From CAWDVH01 sp963805705 (GTDB taxonomy: Bacteria > Actinomycetota > Actinomycetes > Streptosporangiales > Streptosporangiaceae), in contig CAWDVH010000001.1 of NCBI GenBank assembly GCA_963805705.1, positions 1,674,001-1,738,000 on the forward strand: a DNA stretch of 64,000 bases. The letters are read 5' to 3'. Under the pieces are notes generated by a model. That model ran no database searches. It was not told the origin of the DNA and was given only the letters and a program-made list of their open reading frames with translations. Below, piece after piece: positions 21,171 to 30,873 of the stretch (its first letter is position 1; each line of letters begins with the position of its first letter). A program made the translations under genes and the position numbers.

Positions 21171-22901
21171 CTACATCCGCTCGGGGACCGGGATGCCGAG
21201 CAGGCCCAGCCCGGTCATGAGCACGCGCAGTGTCAGCGCGGACAGCGCGAGCCTGCTGCCGCGGATGGAATCGTCGGCTGCCTTCAGTACGGGGCACTCC
21301 TCATAGAAGGTCGTGAAAGCGCTCGCCGTCTCAAACAGGAACGCCGCGAGCTTGTGCGGCTCCGCGTCGGCGGCCACTGCCTCGATCGCCGCGCCGAGCC
21401 CGAGGAGCTGCAGGGCGAGAGCCCGCTCCACGTCGTTAGTGAGCCGGATGGGCTCGCTCGCATCGGCTGGGCTGAGCCCCGCTTTCTCGAAGATCGAGCG
21501 GATCCGCGCCGTGGCGTACTGCAGGTAGGGGCCGGTGTTCCCGGTCAGCGCGAGAATGCGATCGAGGTCGAGCGCGTAGCCGGAGTCACGGGCGACCGAC
21601 AGGTCGCCGTACTTCAGCGCCCCGATGCCGACGGCATTGGCGATCTGGCGGCGCTGGCCGGGGTCGCTGTAGCGATCGGCGATCACCTTCTCTGCGCGCT
21701 CGACTGCCTCGTCAATGAGGTCGCTCAGCTTGACTGACGCGCCTGACCTGCTGCGGAATCTCTTTCCGTCGGCGCCGGTCACCATGCCGATGGGCACGTG
21801 GTCGGCCCGCACCGCGTCGGTCAGCCAGCCGGCCTGCCGCGCTACCGCGAGCACCATCGACAGGTGCAGGGCCTGCTCTGAGCCGACGACATAGATGATC
21901 CGGTCGACGTGCAGGTCGCGGATCCGGTAGCGGATCGCGGCCATATCCGTGGTGCCGTAGCCGTAGCCCCCATCACTCTTGCGCAGGATCAGGGGCAGCG
22001 GGCCGCCGTCCCGGCCGGTAAAGCCGGGCGGGAACGCGCAGAGCGCCCCATCGCTGATGACCGCCACGCCGATGCGCTGCAGCTCCTCGCACACATCGGC
22101 GAGCATCGGGTTGTAGAAGCTCTCCGGCGCGAGGTCATCGTCAGTCAGCGTGACGCCCAGGCGGGCGTAGACGGCGTTGTAGTACTGCTTGGAGTCGTCG
22201 ACCAGGAGCCCCCACAGCCGCAGCGTCTCGGGATCCCCGGCCTGCAGCGCAACGACCCGGCGGCGCGACCGCTCGGCGAAGTCCTGGCTCCCGTCGAACT
22301 TGACCTTGGCCGCCTGGTAGAAGGCATTGATCTCGCCGGCCGCGAGCTGCTGCTGGGCGGCGACCTCGCCCACATCCAGCAGATGCTCAAGGAGCATCCC
22401 GAAGTTCGTGCCCCAGTCGCCGATGTGGTTCGCCCTGATGACCTCGTGGCCGAGATACTCGAGTACGCGCACGATCGCATCGCCGACAATGGTGGTGCGC
22501 AGGTGGCCGACATGCATCTCTTTGGCGACATTCGGCGCCGAGTAGTCCACGACGACCCGCTGCGGGGTCGTAGCGACCTCGACGCCGAGGCGCGGATCCG
22601 CCAGCTGGCCGGACGCCTGACCGGCGATCCATTCGTCGCGCAGCGTGAGGTTGATGAAGCCGGGTCCACTGACCTCGGCCAGAGCGCACACGTCGGTACC
22701 GGCGAGGTGCCGGGCGAGCTGTGCCGCTACCTCGCGCGGCGGCAGGCCCAGGCGCCGGGCGAGGGATAGTGCCACGTTGGCCTGAAAGTCGGCGAACTGG
22801 GACGGCCGGATGACCGGATCGGCGCCGGCGTAGTCAGCGCCGAACTCGGCCGCCAGTGCTGCTTGCACCAGCCGCCCGAGAACGACCTCCGGATCTGTCA
22901 T
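21171..22901 (-). CDS. argS: Arginine--tRNA ligase
   Basis: A 576-residue class I aminoacyl-tRNA synthetase charging tRNA-Arg. The N-terminal additional domain is followed by SAPNVAKEMHVGHLR, with HVGH as the HIGH motif (residue about 128). GDWGTNFG and GYGTTDMAAIRYR are catalytic-core signatures, and MVTGADGKRFRSRSG replaces KMSKS, as usual in ArgRS. The C-terminal helical anticodon domain ends in the conserved LLGIPVPERM. The length is normal. The gene follows plsX on the same strand after a hairpin. Confidence 0.97.
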   Translation of the reverse strand: MTDPEVVLGRLVQAALAAEFGADYAGADPVIRPSQFADFQANVALSLARRLGLPPREVAAQLARHLAGTDVCALAEVSGPGFINLTLRDEWIAGQASGQLADPRLGVEVATTPQRVVVDYSAPNVAKEMHVGHLRTTIVGDAIVRVLEYLGHEVIRANHIGDWGTNFGMLLEHLLDVGEVAAQQQLAAGEINAFYQAAKVKFDGSQDFAERSRRRVVALQAGDPETLRLWGLLVDDSKQYYNAVYARLGVTLTDDDLAPESFYNPMLADVCEELQRIGVAVISDGALCAFPPGFTGRDGGPLPLILRKSDGGYGYGTTDMAAIRYRIRDLHVDRIIYVVGSEQALHLSMVLAVARQAGWLTDAVRADHVPIGMVTGADGKRFRSRSGASVKLSDLIDEAVERAEKVIADRYSDPGQRRQIANAVGIGALKYGDLSVARDSGYALDLDRILALTGNTGPYLQYATARIRSIFEKAGLSPADASEPIRLTNDVERALALQLLGLGAAIEAVAADAEPHKLAAFLFETASAFTTFYEECPVLKAADDSIRGSRLALSALTLRVLMTGLGLLGIPVPERM

Positions 22902-22950
22902 CTCCTCAGCTTATCGGCCGCCGACAGGCCGGGGCGCGCCGTTACCGCCC

Positions 22951-22979
22951 CGCCGGGCGCCCGGCCGGGGCGCCCGGCG
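22951..22979. terminator. GC-rich hairpin between plsX and argS
   Basis: A perfect 12-bp inverted repeat (CGCCGGGCGCCC / GGGCGCCCGGCG) with a 5-base loop lies 5 bases after the plsX stop and 50 bases before the argS start. No T-tract follows, as is common in GC-rich actinobacteria. It may terminate or attenuate transcription into argS. Confidence 0.6.
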
Positions 22980-22983
22980 CAAC

Positions 22984-24300
22984 TCAGGGCCGGCGCAGGA
23001 AGTGGCCGCCCCGCTGCGGGCCGAGGCGTTCCCTGATCTTGTCTGCTATCTGGCCGCCGGCCAGGTCCGCGGCCAGGGCGCAGGCGGCGGCGGTGCCCCT
23101 GGCGGTGACCGCTCCGTGCGCGATGACGACGGTGCCCTCCAGGCCGAGCAGCGCCGCACCGCCGTAGGTCTCGGCGTCCAGGCGCTCGCTGAGCTCGCGC
23201 AAGCCGCGCCGCTGCAGGAGCGCCCCGATGCGGGCTGTCCTGGTACTTCCCAGCGCCTGCCGGAACTGCCGGGCGGCGAACTCGGCGGCTCCCTCTAGCG
23301 TCTTCAGCGCCACATTGCCGGTGAAGCCATCCGTCACGATCACGTCCACCTTCGCGGCCAGCAGATCGCCGCCCTCGATGTTTCCCGTGAAGCTGATCGG
23401 CAGGCCGCCATGCGGGGGATCGGCATCGAGCAGCTCGTGCGCCCGCCGGGCCAGCTTGTTGCCCTTGCCGGGCTCCGTGCCGATCGTCAGCAGGCCAACC
23501 CGCGGCTCGGCGATGCCGAAGGCAGCCTGCGCGTACGCGACGCCCAGCTGGGCAAACTGCACCAGCATCTCCGGCTTGGGGTCGGCGATAGCGCCAGCGT
23601 CGATCAGGATCGTGGGCCCTGGCCGGGTGGGAAGGACCACCGCCAGCGCCGGCCGGATCACGCCGGGCAGCGGGCGCAGCCGGAGCCGGGCCGTCGCGAC
23701 GATGCCGCCGGTGGTTCCCGCCGACACCACCGCGGCCGCCTGGCCGCGCCGGACGAGCTGGCAGGCGATCGCGATGCTCGACCGCGGCCGGCGCCAGCTG
23801 GCCAGTGCGCCCTCATCCATGGCCAGCGAATCCTCGGCCGCGACGATCCGGATGTCGGCCAGCGCGTCGTGCCTGGCCAGCAGCGGCCGCAGCTGCCCTG
23901 GCCGGCCGGTCAGCATGACGTGCACGTCCCGGTCCCGCAGCGCGGCCACGGCACCGGCCACGATCTCCTCCGGCGCGTGGTCACCCCCCATCGCGTCCAC
24001 CGCGATCAGGGGCGGCTGGCCGCCTCGGGCGTGCTGCCCGGCGGGCGGCGGCCCGTCGCCCTGGGCCGGCTCGCCAGTGCGCCCTGGCTGACTGGTGTGC
24101 GCCGGCTCGCCAGCGCCCCCTCGCTCACCGGTATGCGCCGGCTCGCCAGCGCGCGCCTGCTCGCCAGCGCCCCCTCGCTCACCGGTATGCGCCGGCTCGC
24201 CAGCGCGCGCCTGCTCGCCACTTTGCGCCTGCTCGCTGGCGTCCGCGCTCGCCGCCGCGCCGCCGCGCAGCATCTCGCCAGTACGCGCGGGCTCCCGCAT
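22984..24300 (-). CDS. plsX: Phosphate acyltransferase PlsX with repeat-rich N-terminal extension
   Basis: The core begins IAVDAMGGDHAPEEIV, the signature of PlsX, which converts acyl-ACP and phosphate to acyl-phosphate for phospholipid synthesis. VVSAGTTGGIVATA, IDAGAIADPKPEMLVQFA and VIVTDGFTGNVALKTLEG continue the family pattern to the end. The core is about 335 residues, normal for the family, but it is preceded by about 100 residues of Gly/Glu/Ala/Arg repeats. I place the start at ATG 24300; the frame is open to GTG 24405, and ATG 24273 is possible. No rpmF is adjacent. Confidence 0.88.
   Translation of the reverse strand: MREPARTGEMLRGGAAASADASEQAQSGEQARAGEPAHTGERGGAGEQARAGEPAHTGERGGAGEPAHTSQPGRTGEPAQGDGPPPAGQHARGGQPPLIAVDAMGGDHAPEEIVAGAVAALRDRDVHVMLTGRPGQLRPLLARHDALADIRIVAAEDSLAMDEGALASWRRPRSSIAIACQLVRRGQAAAVVSAGTTGGIVATARLRLRPLPGVIRPALAVVLPTRPGPTILIDAGAIADPKPEMLVQFAQLGVAYAQAAFGIAEPRVGLLTIGTEPGKGNKLARRAHELLDADPPHGGLPISFTGNIEGGDLLAAKVDVIVTDGFTGNVALKTLEGAAEFAARQFRQALGSTRTARIGALLQRRGLRELSERLDAETYGGAALLGLEGTVVIAHGAVTARGTAAACALAADLAGGQIADKIRERLGPQRGGHFLRRP
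24111..24218. repeat. 54-bp tandem repeat inside plsX 5' region
   Basis: Two tandem, essentially identical 54-base units (24111-24164 and 24165-24218) encode an 18-residue unit of the type GEQARAGEPAHTGERGGA, with degenerate half-units on both sides. The period is a multiple of three, so the plsX frame stays open. Confidence 0.85.
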
Positions 24301-24574
24301 GCGGCCAAGCTTCTCACTGGCGGACCTGCCGCCTGCCGCCGGCGCGCGCTCCCGCGGCCCGGCGCGATGGAGTGGGCCTGTGGCCTGCCGATATCCGCAG
24401 ATCACGGCTGGTGGCGTGCGCGGAGGGCAGCGTTAGGGCAGGATAAGCCGTTCAGCCCGCGCGGGGGCCCATCGATGCTGGGGCCGGCCTGGAGCGCAGG
24501 TACCCGGCGGGCTGGCCGCAGATAACCCGGAGTTCTTCTTCAGCGTATTTCAATTGTGATCTCATTTTCATGGC

Positions 24575-24611
24575 CTGAGATGCGACGCAAAGCGGCGCCG
24601 CGGCGTCTCAG
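24575..24611. other. Imperfect stem-loop in the plsX-kamA gap
   Basis: CTGAGATGC (24575-24583) pairs with GCGTCTCAG (24603-24611) with one non-Watson-Crick position, enclosing GC-rich sequence. It lies in the roughly 430-base divergent region between plsX and the KamA gene. The rest of that gap (24301-24729) is locally AT-richer around 24535-24575, as expected of a promoter zone; I see no gene in it. Confidence 0.4.
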
Positions 24612-24729
24612 GGTTTAACCGGTCCAGGCGGGCGCACTCTGCCACCTAATTCACAGGATTCGCACCGGGTTCGCAGGACTCGCACGCACGGCGATGGCGC
24701 GGTTGCGGCGACCGACTGAAGGGAGCGGC

Positions 24730-26103
<1,374 letters not shown>

Positions 26104-26105
26104 GG

Positions 26106-27695
26106 TCAGCTCGCGGCGGACGTGCTGGCCGGCGCGATCCCGGCCGGCGCGGCCGGCTCCGGGGAGCGGTCGCGCTGCTTGATCGCCAGGCAGCTGACCG
26201 CGCCGGCCAGCACGACCAGGATCGGCACGGCCATGGTCGGGCGCATGGCCTCGACGAAGCCATGGGTGAAGATCTGGCCGCCCAGGCCGCTCAGGCTTCG
26301 CCCGGAGCCTACTTCGAGGCCGCTCCTGGCCGCCTGCTGGAACTCTGTGATGATCTTCGCCCGCGCGGGCGGGGGCAGGCCGGCCGTGCGTTGCGCCGCC
26401 TGGCTGGTGAATCCCGAGATGAGCCTGTTCTGCAGCAGCGCGCCCACCCCGGCGGTGCCGATCACGGTCCCGACCTGGCGGGTGGTGTTGAACACCCCTG
26501 ATGCCGCGCCCGCCATCATCGGCGCAACGTTGCGCATCGCCACGGTCGTCATCGGGGCGAAGGTACAGCCGATGCCGATGCCCGCCGCGACCTGCGGGGC
26601 CAGGAAGTCAAACCAGGCCGAGTCCGGCTGCGCGATGGCAGCGATCCAGCCCATCCCGATGGCAAACAACGTCAGGCCGCTGATCAGGATGTACTTGCCG
26701 CCGATGCGGTCGGACATCCGACCGGCCACGGGGGCCACGAACATGGAGATGAGCGAAGCCGGCGCCATGGTCAGGCCCGCCTTCAGCGCGGTGAATCCGA
26801 GTACTTCCTGCAGGTAGATGGTGAACGGCAGGAAGATGCCGAGCATGCCGATGGAGACCGTGCAGCCCACGAAGTTCATCACGGAGAAGTTCCTGTCGCG
26901 GAACAGCGAGAACGGCACGAGCGGCTCCCGATGCTGCTGCAGGGCCTGGATCAGGAGGAAAACCGCGAGCAGCACGACTCCGACACCCAGCACCAGCGGG
27001 ATCGAGATGAACGAGGTGATCTTTCCCCAGCTGTAGCGCTGCCCCTCGACCAGCCCGTAGCAGATCGCCAGCAGCGCCGCGGTGGCCAGCACGACGCCGG
27101 AGACGTCGAGCCGATGCTCGCGGTCGGTTCTCAGGTCCGGGATCAGCAGGAAGCTCAGCACCAGGACGATAACGCCGATCGGCAGGTTGATGAAGAAGAT
27201 GGCGCGCCAGTCAAATGCGGTGACCAGCAGCCCGCCGAGCGTGGGCCCGGCAATCGTGGCGACGCCGGCGACCGCGCCCCAGATGCCGAACGCAGCGCCC
27301 CGCCGCTCGGCCGGGAAGACCCTGGTCAGCAACGCGAGCGTCTGCGGTATCAGCAGGGCGGCGCCGACGCCCTGGACGGCACGGAAGCCGATGAGCCACC
27401 CCGCGTTGAGCGAGAGACCGCATGCGCCAGAGGCGATGGTGAACACGACGATCCCGGCAATGAATATCGCGCGCTGACCGAACAGGTCGCCCAGCCGCCC
27501 GGCGGTGATGAGCAGCACGGCCAGGACGAGCGCGTAAGCGTTGATCACCCACAGGATGTCGTCGAGCGACGCGTTCAGCCTGGTGAGCATGTTGGGGATC
27601 GCGATGTTGACGATCGTCAGGTCCAGCAGGGTCATGAAGAACCCGAGCGAGAGAACCAGCAAGATCGCCCAGGGGTTGCCGCGGTACTTCGTCAC
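26106..27695 (-). CDS. DHA2-type MFS drug exporter
   Basis: A 529-residue transporter with about 14 transmembrane helices, beginning LLVLSLGFFMTLLDLTIVNIA, the conserved helix-1 Asp/Asn motif of the EmrB/QacA (DHA2) group. AGRLGDLFGQR is motif A between helices 2 and 3, and GAVAGVATIAGPTLGGLL is the antiporter motif C. It would export drugs or metabolites in exchange for protons. The gene is convergent with the KamA gene, whose stop is only 2 bases away. Substrate unknown. Confidence 0.93.
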   Translation of the reverse strand: MTKYRGNPWAILLVLSLGFFMTLLDLTIVNIAIPNMLTRLNASLDDILWVINAYALVLAVLLITAGRLGDLFGQRAIFIAGIVVFTIASGACGLSLNAGWLIGFRAVQGVGAALLIPQTLALLTRVFPAERRGAAFGIWGAVAGVATIAGPTLGGLLVTAFDWRAIFFINLPIGVIVLVLSFLLIPDLRTDREHRLDVSGVVLATAALLAICYGLVEGQRYSWGKITSFISIPLVLGVGVVLLAVFLLIQALQQHREPLVPFSLFRDRNFSVMNFVGCTVSIGMLGIFLPFTIYLQEVLGFTALKAGLTMAPASLISMFVAPVAGRMSDRIGGKYILISGLTLFAIGMGWIAAIAQPDSAWFDFLAPQVAAGIGIGCTFAPMTTVAMRNVAPMMAGAASGVFNTTRQVGTVIGTAGVGALLQNRLISGFTSQAAQRTAGLPPPARAKIITEFQQAARSGLEVGSGRSLSGLGGQIFTHGFVEAMRPTMAVPILVVLAGAVSCLAIKQRDRSPEPAAPAGIAPASTSAAS

Positions 27696-27835
27696 GCTGC
27701 CCTCCCGCGGTTTGTCTGCTTCCTGGTCACAATGCTAGGCCGCGGCACTGACAAAGCCGGGCGGCGAGCAGGGCGGCAGGGCGGCGATGTCCCGTCGCCG
27801 AGCTAATGTTCCCGCCCGGCGGCGGGAGCAGATGC

Positions 27836-27888
27836 CCTCTTAGCGGCGGGATCCTCTTAGCGGCGAGGGTCCTCTTAGCGGCGGGGAT
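27836..27888. repeat. Triplicated 17-18 bp repeat at a gene end
   Basis: Three adjacent copies of CCTCTTAGCGGCG(g/a)GG(g)(a)T. Read on the minus strand each carries CGCCGCTAAGAGG, so the TAA stop codon of the hydrolase gene is present three times, the first being the one used. Confidence 0.9.
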
Positions 27889-28666
27889 CCGGGATGCTGT
27901 CCCAGATCGCCTGGTCGACCTGGCCGGGCGTTTCCAGCTGGGGTGAGTGGCCGGTGGCGGGCAGCAGCCGGAATTGGGCGTCGGGGATGGCGGCGGCGTA
28001 GGCGCGTCCGTAGCCGGTGTCCACGATCCCGTCGTCCTCGCCCCACAGGACGAGGGCGGGGATCGCCAGCGTCGCCAGGCGGGGGGCGAGGGCGGGGTCG
28101 CTCATCGAGGCGCCGGCGTAGGCGGCCAGGGCGGCCCGGTTCCCGGCGGCGAGCGCCTGGGCCGCCGGAGGCAGACTCGCGGGGTCGAAGCGGAACGGCT
28201 CGGGGTTGTGGAAGCTGAGGGCGAAGACCTGGTCCATGGTCAGGGAGAAGAAGTCCGCGACAGGGTGGCCGGGCACGTCGATACCGACGGCGTCGATCAG
28301 GACGATTCCGCTGACCCGTGGTGAGGCGAGCAGCGCGAGCTCGGCGGTGATCCAGCCGCCGACGGAGTTGCCGATGACGGTGACATCGGTCAGGCCGAGC
28401 TGGTCGAGCAGCGCGCCGTACAGCGCGGCGAGGCCCGGAATAGTCGCCAGGGTGCCAGGGCGCGGGGTGCCGCCGAAGCCTGGGTGGGTCGGGGCCAGCA
28501 CGTGCACGTCGTGGGCGGCGGCGAACCGCTCGGCGAACCCGGTCACCGATTGCGGGCCCGCCCCGCCGTGGAGCAGCAGGAACGGCGGCCCGGTCCCGTA
28601 GTCGTCGATAGTCACCTCGACCGGGCCGATTCCAGCGGTGGCCACGGCGCGGGTAGCGGTGGACAT
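27875..28666 (-). CDS. Alpha/beta hydrolase
   Basis: A 263-residue alpha/beta-hydrolase-fold protein. FLLLHGGAGPQSV supplies the oxyanion-hole HG motif (near residue 33), GNSVGGWITAEL is the nucleophile elbow with Ser near 99, LWGEDDGIVDT holds the acid and TGHSPQLETP the catalytic His. Substrate is unknown; esters or C-C cleavage products are typical. It is downstream of the cupin gene on the same strand (75 bases apart) and both are divergent from a TetR regulator, suggesting a regulated two-gene unit. Confidence 0.9.
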   Translation of the reverse strand: MSTATRAVATAGIGPVEVTIDDYGTGPPFLLLHGGAGPQSVTGFAERFAAAHDVHVLAPTHPGFGGTPRPGTLATIPGLAALYGALLDQLGLTDVTVIGNSVGGWITAELALLASPRVSGIVLIDAVGIDVPGHPVADFFSLTMDQVFALSFHNPEPFRFDPASLPPAAQALAAGNRAALAAYAGASMSDPALAPRLATLAIPALVLWGEDDGIVDTGYGRAYAAAIPDAQFRLLPATGHSPQLETPGQVDQAIWDSIPDPRR

Positions 28667-28741
28667 GTGGGTTCTCCTTTTGACCGGCGATGATTGCGGC
28701 GCCCGTGTCGCGGACGCCGACGGGGCGGGGGGGCGGGGGGG

Positions 28742-29200
28742 TCAGGCGAAGTCGCTGGCGGGTTCGGTGGCGTACAGGCGCATCGCCTCGATCGTGGCGG
28801 CCGGGGTGAGTGGCTGGCCGCCGGCGATCATGTCGCGCAGGTCGCGGAAGTACTGCACGTACAGGTCCGGGGTGAACGTGTTGAGCAGGACGGTGGCCTG
28901 GTCGGTCGGGTTGGAGAAGGTGTGCGGCGCACCGGGCGGGATCATCACCAGAGTCCCGGCGGGCGCGTCATAGACGGTTTCACCGACGGTGAATTGCGCC
29001 TTCCCGGTCACGACGTAGAAGCCTTCGTCATGTCGGGCGTGCCGGTGTTGCGGGGGTCCCTCGGTGTGCGGGGCGAGGGTGATCTCCCCCATTCCGAGAC
29101 GATGCCCGGTGGCGGTGCCGTCTTCCAGGATCCGCATCCGGGTCGGCCCGAGCTGGATGGTTTCGCCGCCGTCCGGCCCGACCACTGACACCTCGCTCAT
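28742..29200 (-). CDS. Cupin-domain protein
   Basis: A 152-residue single-domain cupin. Motif 1 is visible as PPQHRHARHDEGFYVVTGKAQF (HxH...E, residues about 50-65) and motif 2 as PPGAPHTFSN near 90, giving metal ligands His, His, Glu and His. Such proteins are small dioxygenases, isomerases or binding proteins. The ATG at 29200 is followed downstream by the hydrolase gene. The upstream region contains paired inverted repeats probably bound by the adjacent TetR protein. Confidence 0.9.
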   Translation of the reverse strand: MSEVSVVGPDGGETIQLGPTRMRILEDGTATGHRLGMGEITLAPHTEGPPQHRHARHDEGFYVVTGKAQFTVGETVYDAPAGTLVMIPPGAPHTFSNPTDQATVLLNTFTPDLYVQYFRDLRDMIAGGQPLTPAATIEAMRLYATEPASDFA

Positions 29201-29218
29201 CCCGGCTCTCCTTTCGGT

Positions 29219-29232
29219 GAGAGTGAACTCTC
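29219..29232. promoter_or_regulatory. Inverted repeat upstream of cupin gene (candidate TetR operator)
   Basis: GAGAGT-GA-ACTCTC is a perfect palindrome 19 bases before the cupin start. A related element lies 67 bases away beside the tetR start, as expected for a regulator controlling both divergent units. A wider pair TGAACT/AGTTCA (29224-29229 and 29246-29251) overlaps it. Confidence 0.55.
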
Positions 29233-29285
29233 ATCTCGAACCTACAGTTCACCCCGAATCTCGCGCAAGTTCGCTCGCATGACGA

Positions 29286-29300
29286 GAGTTGACTAAACTC
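29286..29300. promoter_or_regulatory. Inverted repeat upstream of tetR gene (candidate autoregulatory operator)
   Basis: GAGTT-GACTA-AACTC is a perfect 5-bp inverted repeat and sits 10 to 20 bases before the tetR start. Like the palindrome near the cupin gene it contains AGAGT...ACT half-sites. Confidence 0.5.
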
Positions 29301-29310
29301 AGTATGGGAG

Positions 29311-29949
29311 GTGAGTGACGTGACGACACTGGCACGCCCGGCCCGCACGGGCGCCGGACGGGACAATCAGAAGATCCGCACCCGCCGGGCGATCATCGAC
29401 GCGTGCCGCGAGCTGATCCGGTCTGGCCGCGCGGTGACGATGCCCGAGGTAGCGCGGGCGGCGCTGGTCTCTGAGGCCACCGCGTACCGCCACTTCCCGG
29501 ATCTGGTGTCGCTGGTCAAGGAAGCTCTCGCCGGGATGTGGCCCAGCCCCGCCGCCGCGCTCGCACCGGTCGCGGAATCCAGGGACCCGGTGGAGCGAAT
29601 CGGGTTCGCTTGCGAATTTCTGCTCCGCCACGTGCTCGCCTACCAGGGATCGGTGCGGTCCGTGATCGCGGCGACCGTCACCCGTCCGGACCAGGCCGCC
29701 GCCCGTCCCGGTTTCCGGTTCGGTCTCATCGACGAGGCCCTCGACCCGGTCACCGGCGCGATCGGCGGTCCGCCGGCCGGCCGGCTCGCCGAACTCAAGG
29801 CGGATCTCGCGGCCGTGGTCAGCGCCGATGCGCTGTTCTCCCTCACTGACCTGTGCCGGCTCTCGCCGGAGGAGGCGATCGCGAGCCTGGTCAGGACCGC
29901 GCGGACCATCACCCGCGCCGCTGTCCACCCCGCCACCGCAGAACCCTAG
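29311..29949 (+). CDS. TetR-family transcriptional regulator
   Basis: A 212-residue regulator with an N-terminal TetR helix-turn-helix: RTRRAIIDACRELIRSG followed by TMPEVARAALVSEATAYRHF (residues about 25-65). The C-terminal ligand domain is helical and not specific to a known group. The GGGAGG site is better spaced for a GTG at 29320 (VTTLARPART) than for the GTG at 29311. It is divergent from the cupin and hydrolase genes and probably represses them and itself through the inverted repeats between them. Confidence 0.92.
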   Translation: MSDVTTLARPARTGAGRDNQKIRTRRAIIDACRELIRSGRAVTMPEVARAALVSEATAYRHFPDLVSLVKEALAGMWPSPAAALAPVAESRDPVERIGFACEFLLRHVLAYQGSVRSVIAATVTRPDQAAARPGFRFGLIDEALDPVTGAIGGPPAGRLAELKADLAAVVSADALFSLTDLCRLSPEEAIASLVRTARTITRAAVHPATAEP

Positions 29950-30024
29950 GCGGGCGGGGGGCCCGCCCGGACTCAGCCGAACCCGATTCGGGCCGCCGCG
30001 GACCGCGCCCAGTATGCTCCGGCC

Positions 30025-30798
30025 ATGGAACTGAACGGAACCTCCGCGATTGTCTCCGGCGGCGCGAGCGGCCTGGGCGAGGCAACCGTCCGGGCGCTGG
30101 CCGCGGCGGGCTGCCGGGTAGTGGTCGCTGACCTCAACGAAGAGCACGGCAAGGCGGTCGCTGATGCGACCGGCGGCGTGTTCGCCAGGACCGATGTGTC
30201 CGACGAGCAGTCCGTGCAGGCGGCCGTGGCGGTGGCCGCGTCGATCGGCGCGCCGCTGCGGGTCGCGGTGAACTGCGCGGGCATCGGCTGGGCCGCCCGC
30301 ACGGTAGGCCGCGACGGGTCACCGCATGACCTGGCCGCCTACCGGCGAGTCATTGACATAAACCTGATCGGCACCTTCAACCTCATGCGCATCGCCGCCG
30401 CCGCGATAGCCAAGACTGAGGCCGCCGACGCCGACGGCCTGCGCGGCGTGATCATCAACACCTCGTCGGTCGCCGGCATCGAGGGCCAGACGGGCCAGGT
30501 CGCCTACTCGGCGTCCAAGGGCGGGATCATCGGCATGACCGTCCCGGCCGCGCGTGACCTCGCGGCCATCGGCGTGCGCGTGAATACCATCTGCCCCGGC
30601 ATCATCGACACGCCGATCTACGGTGAGGGTCCGGCCAGCGAGGAATTCAAGGCGAGGCTGGCCGCTCCGGTGGTGTTCCCGAAGCGGCTGGGCACCGCGG
30701 CCGAGTTCGCCCATCTGGTCAAGGCGCTGATCGAGAACGATTACATGAACGCAGAGGTCGTGCGCTTCGACGGCGGCATCAGGTTCCAGCCGAAGTAG
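30025..30798 (+). CDS. Short-chain dehydrogenase, 3-hydroxyacyl-CoA type
   Basis: A 257-residue SDR. The cofactor motif is GGASGLGEA (residues about 12-20), then DVSD and NCAGI; the catalytic set is Ser in NTSSVAGIEGQ, Tyr in YSASK and the following Lys. The extended PGIIDTPIYG and GGIRFQPK end resembles the mitochondrial-type 3-hydroxyacyl-CoA dehydrogenase (HSD10) group. With the enoyl-CoA hydratase gene immediately downstream it suggests two consecutive steps of beta-oxidation of an acyl-CoA. Confidence 0.9.
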   Translation: MELNGTSAIVSGGASGLGEATVRALAAAGCRVVVADLNEEHGKAVADATGGVFARTDVSDEQSVQAAVAVAASIGAPLRVAVNCAGIGWAARTVGRDGSPHDLAAYRRVIDINLIGTFNLMRIAAAAIAKTEAADADGLRGVIINTSSVAGIEGQTGQVAYSASKGGIIGMTVPAARDLAAIGVRVNTICPGIIDTPIYGEGPASEEFKARLAAPVVFPKRLGTAAEFAHLVKALIENDYMNAEVVRFDGGIRFQPK

Positions 30799-30873
30799 CA
30801 GTCACGTAGATTTCCGGTCGGAGGGCCTGCCGCGGCGGCAGGCCGCGCGGCAGATGATGGGCGGACAGGGCTG

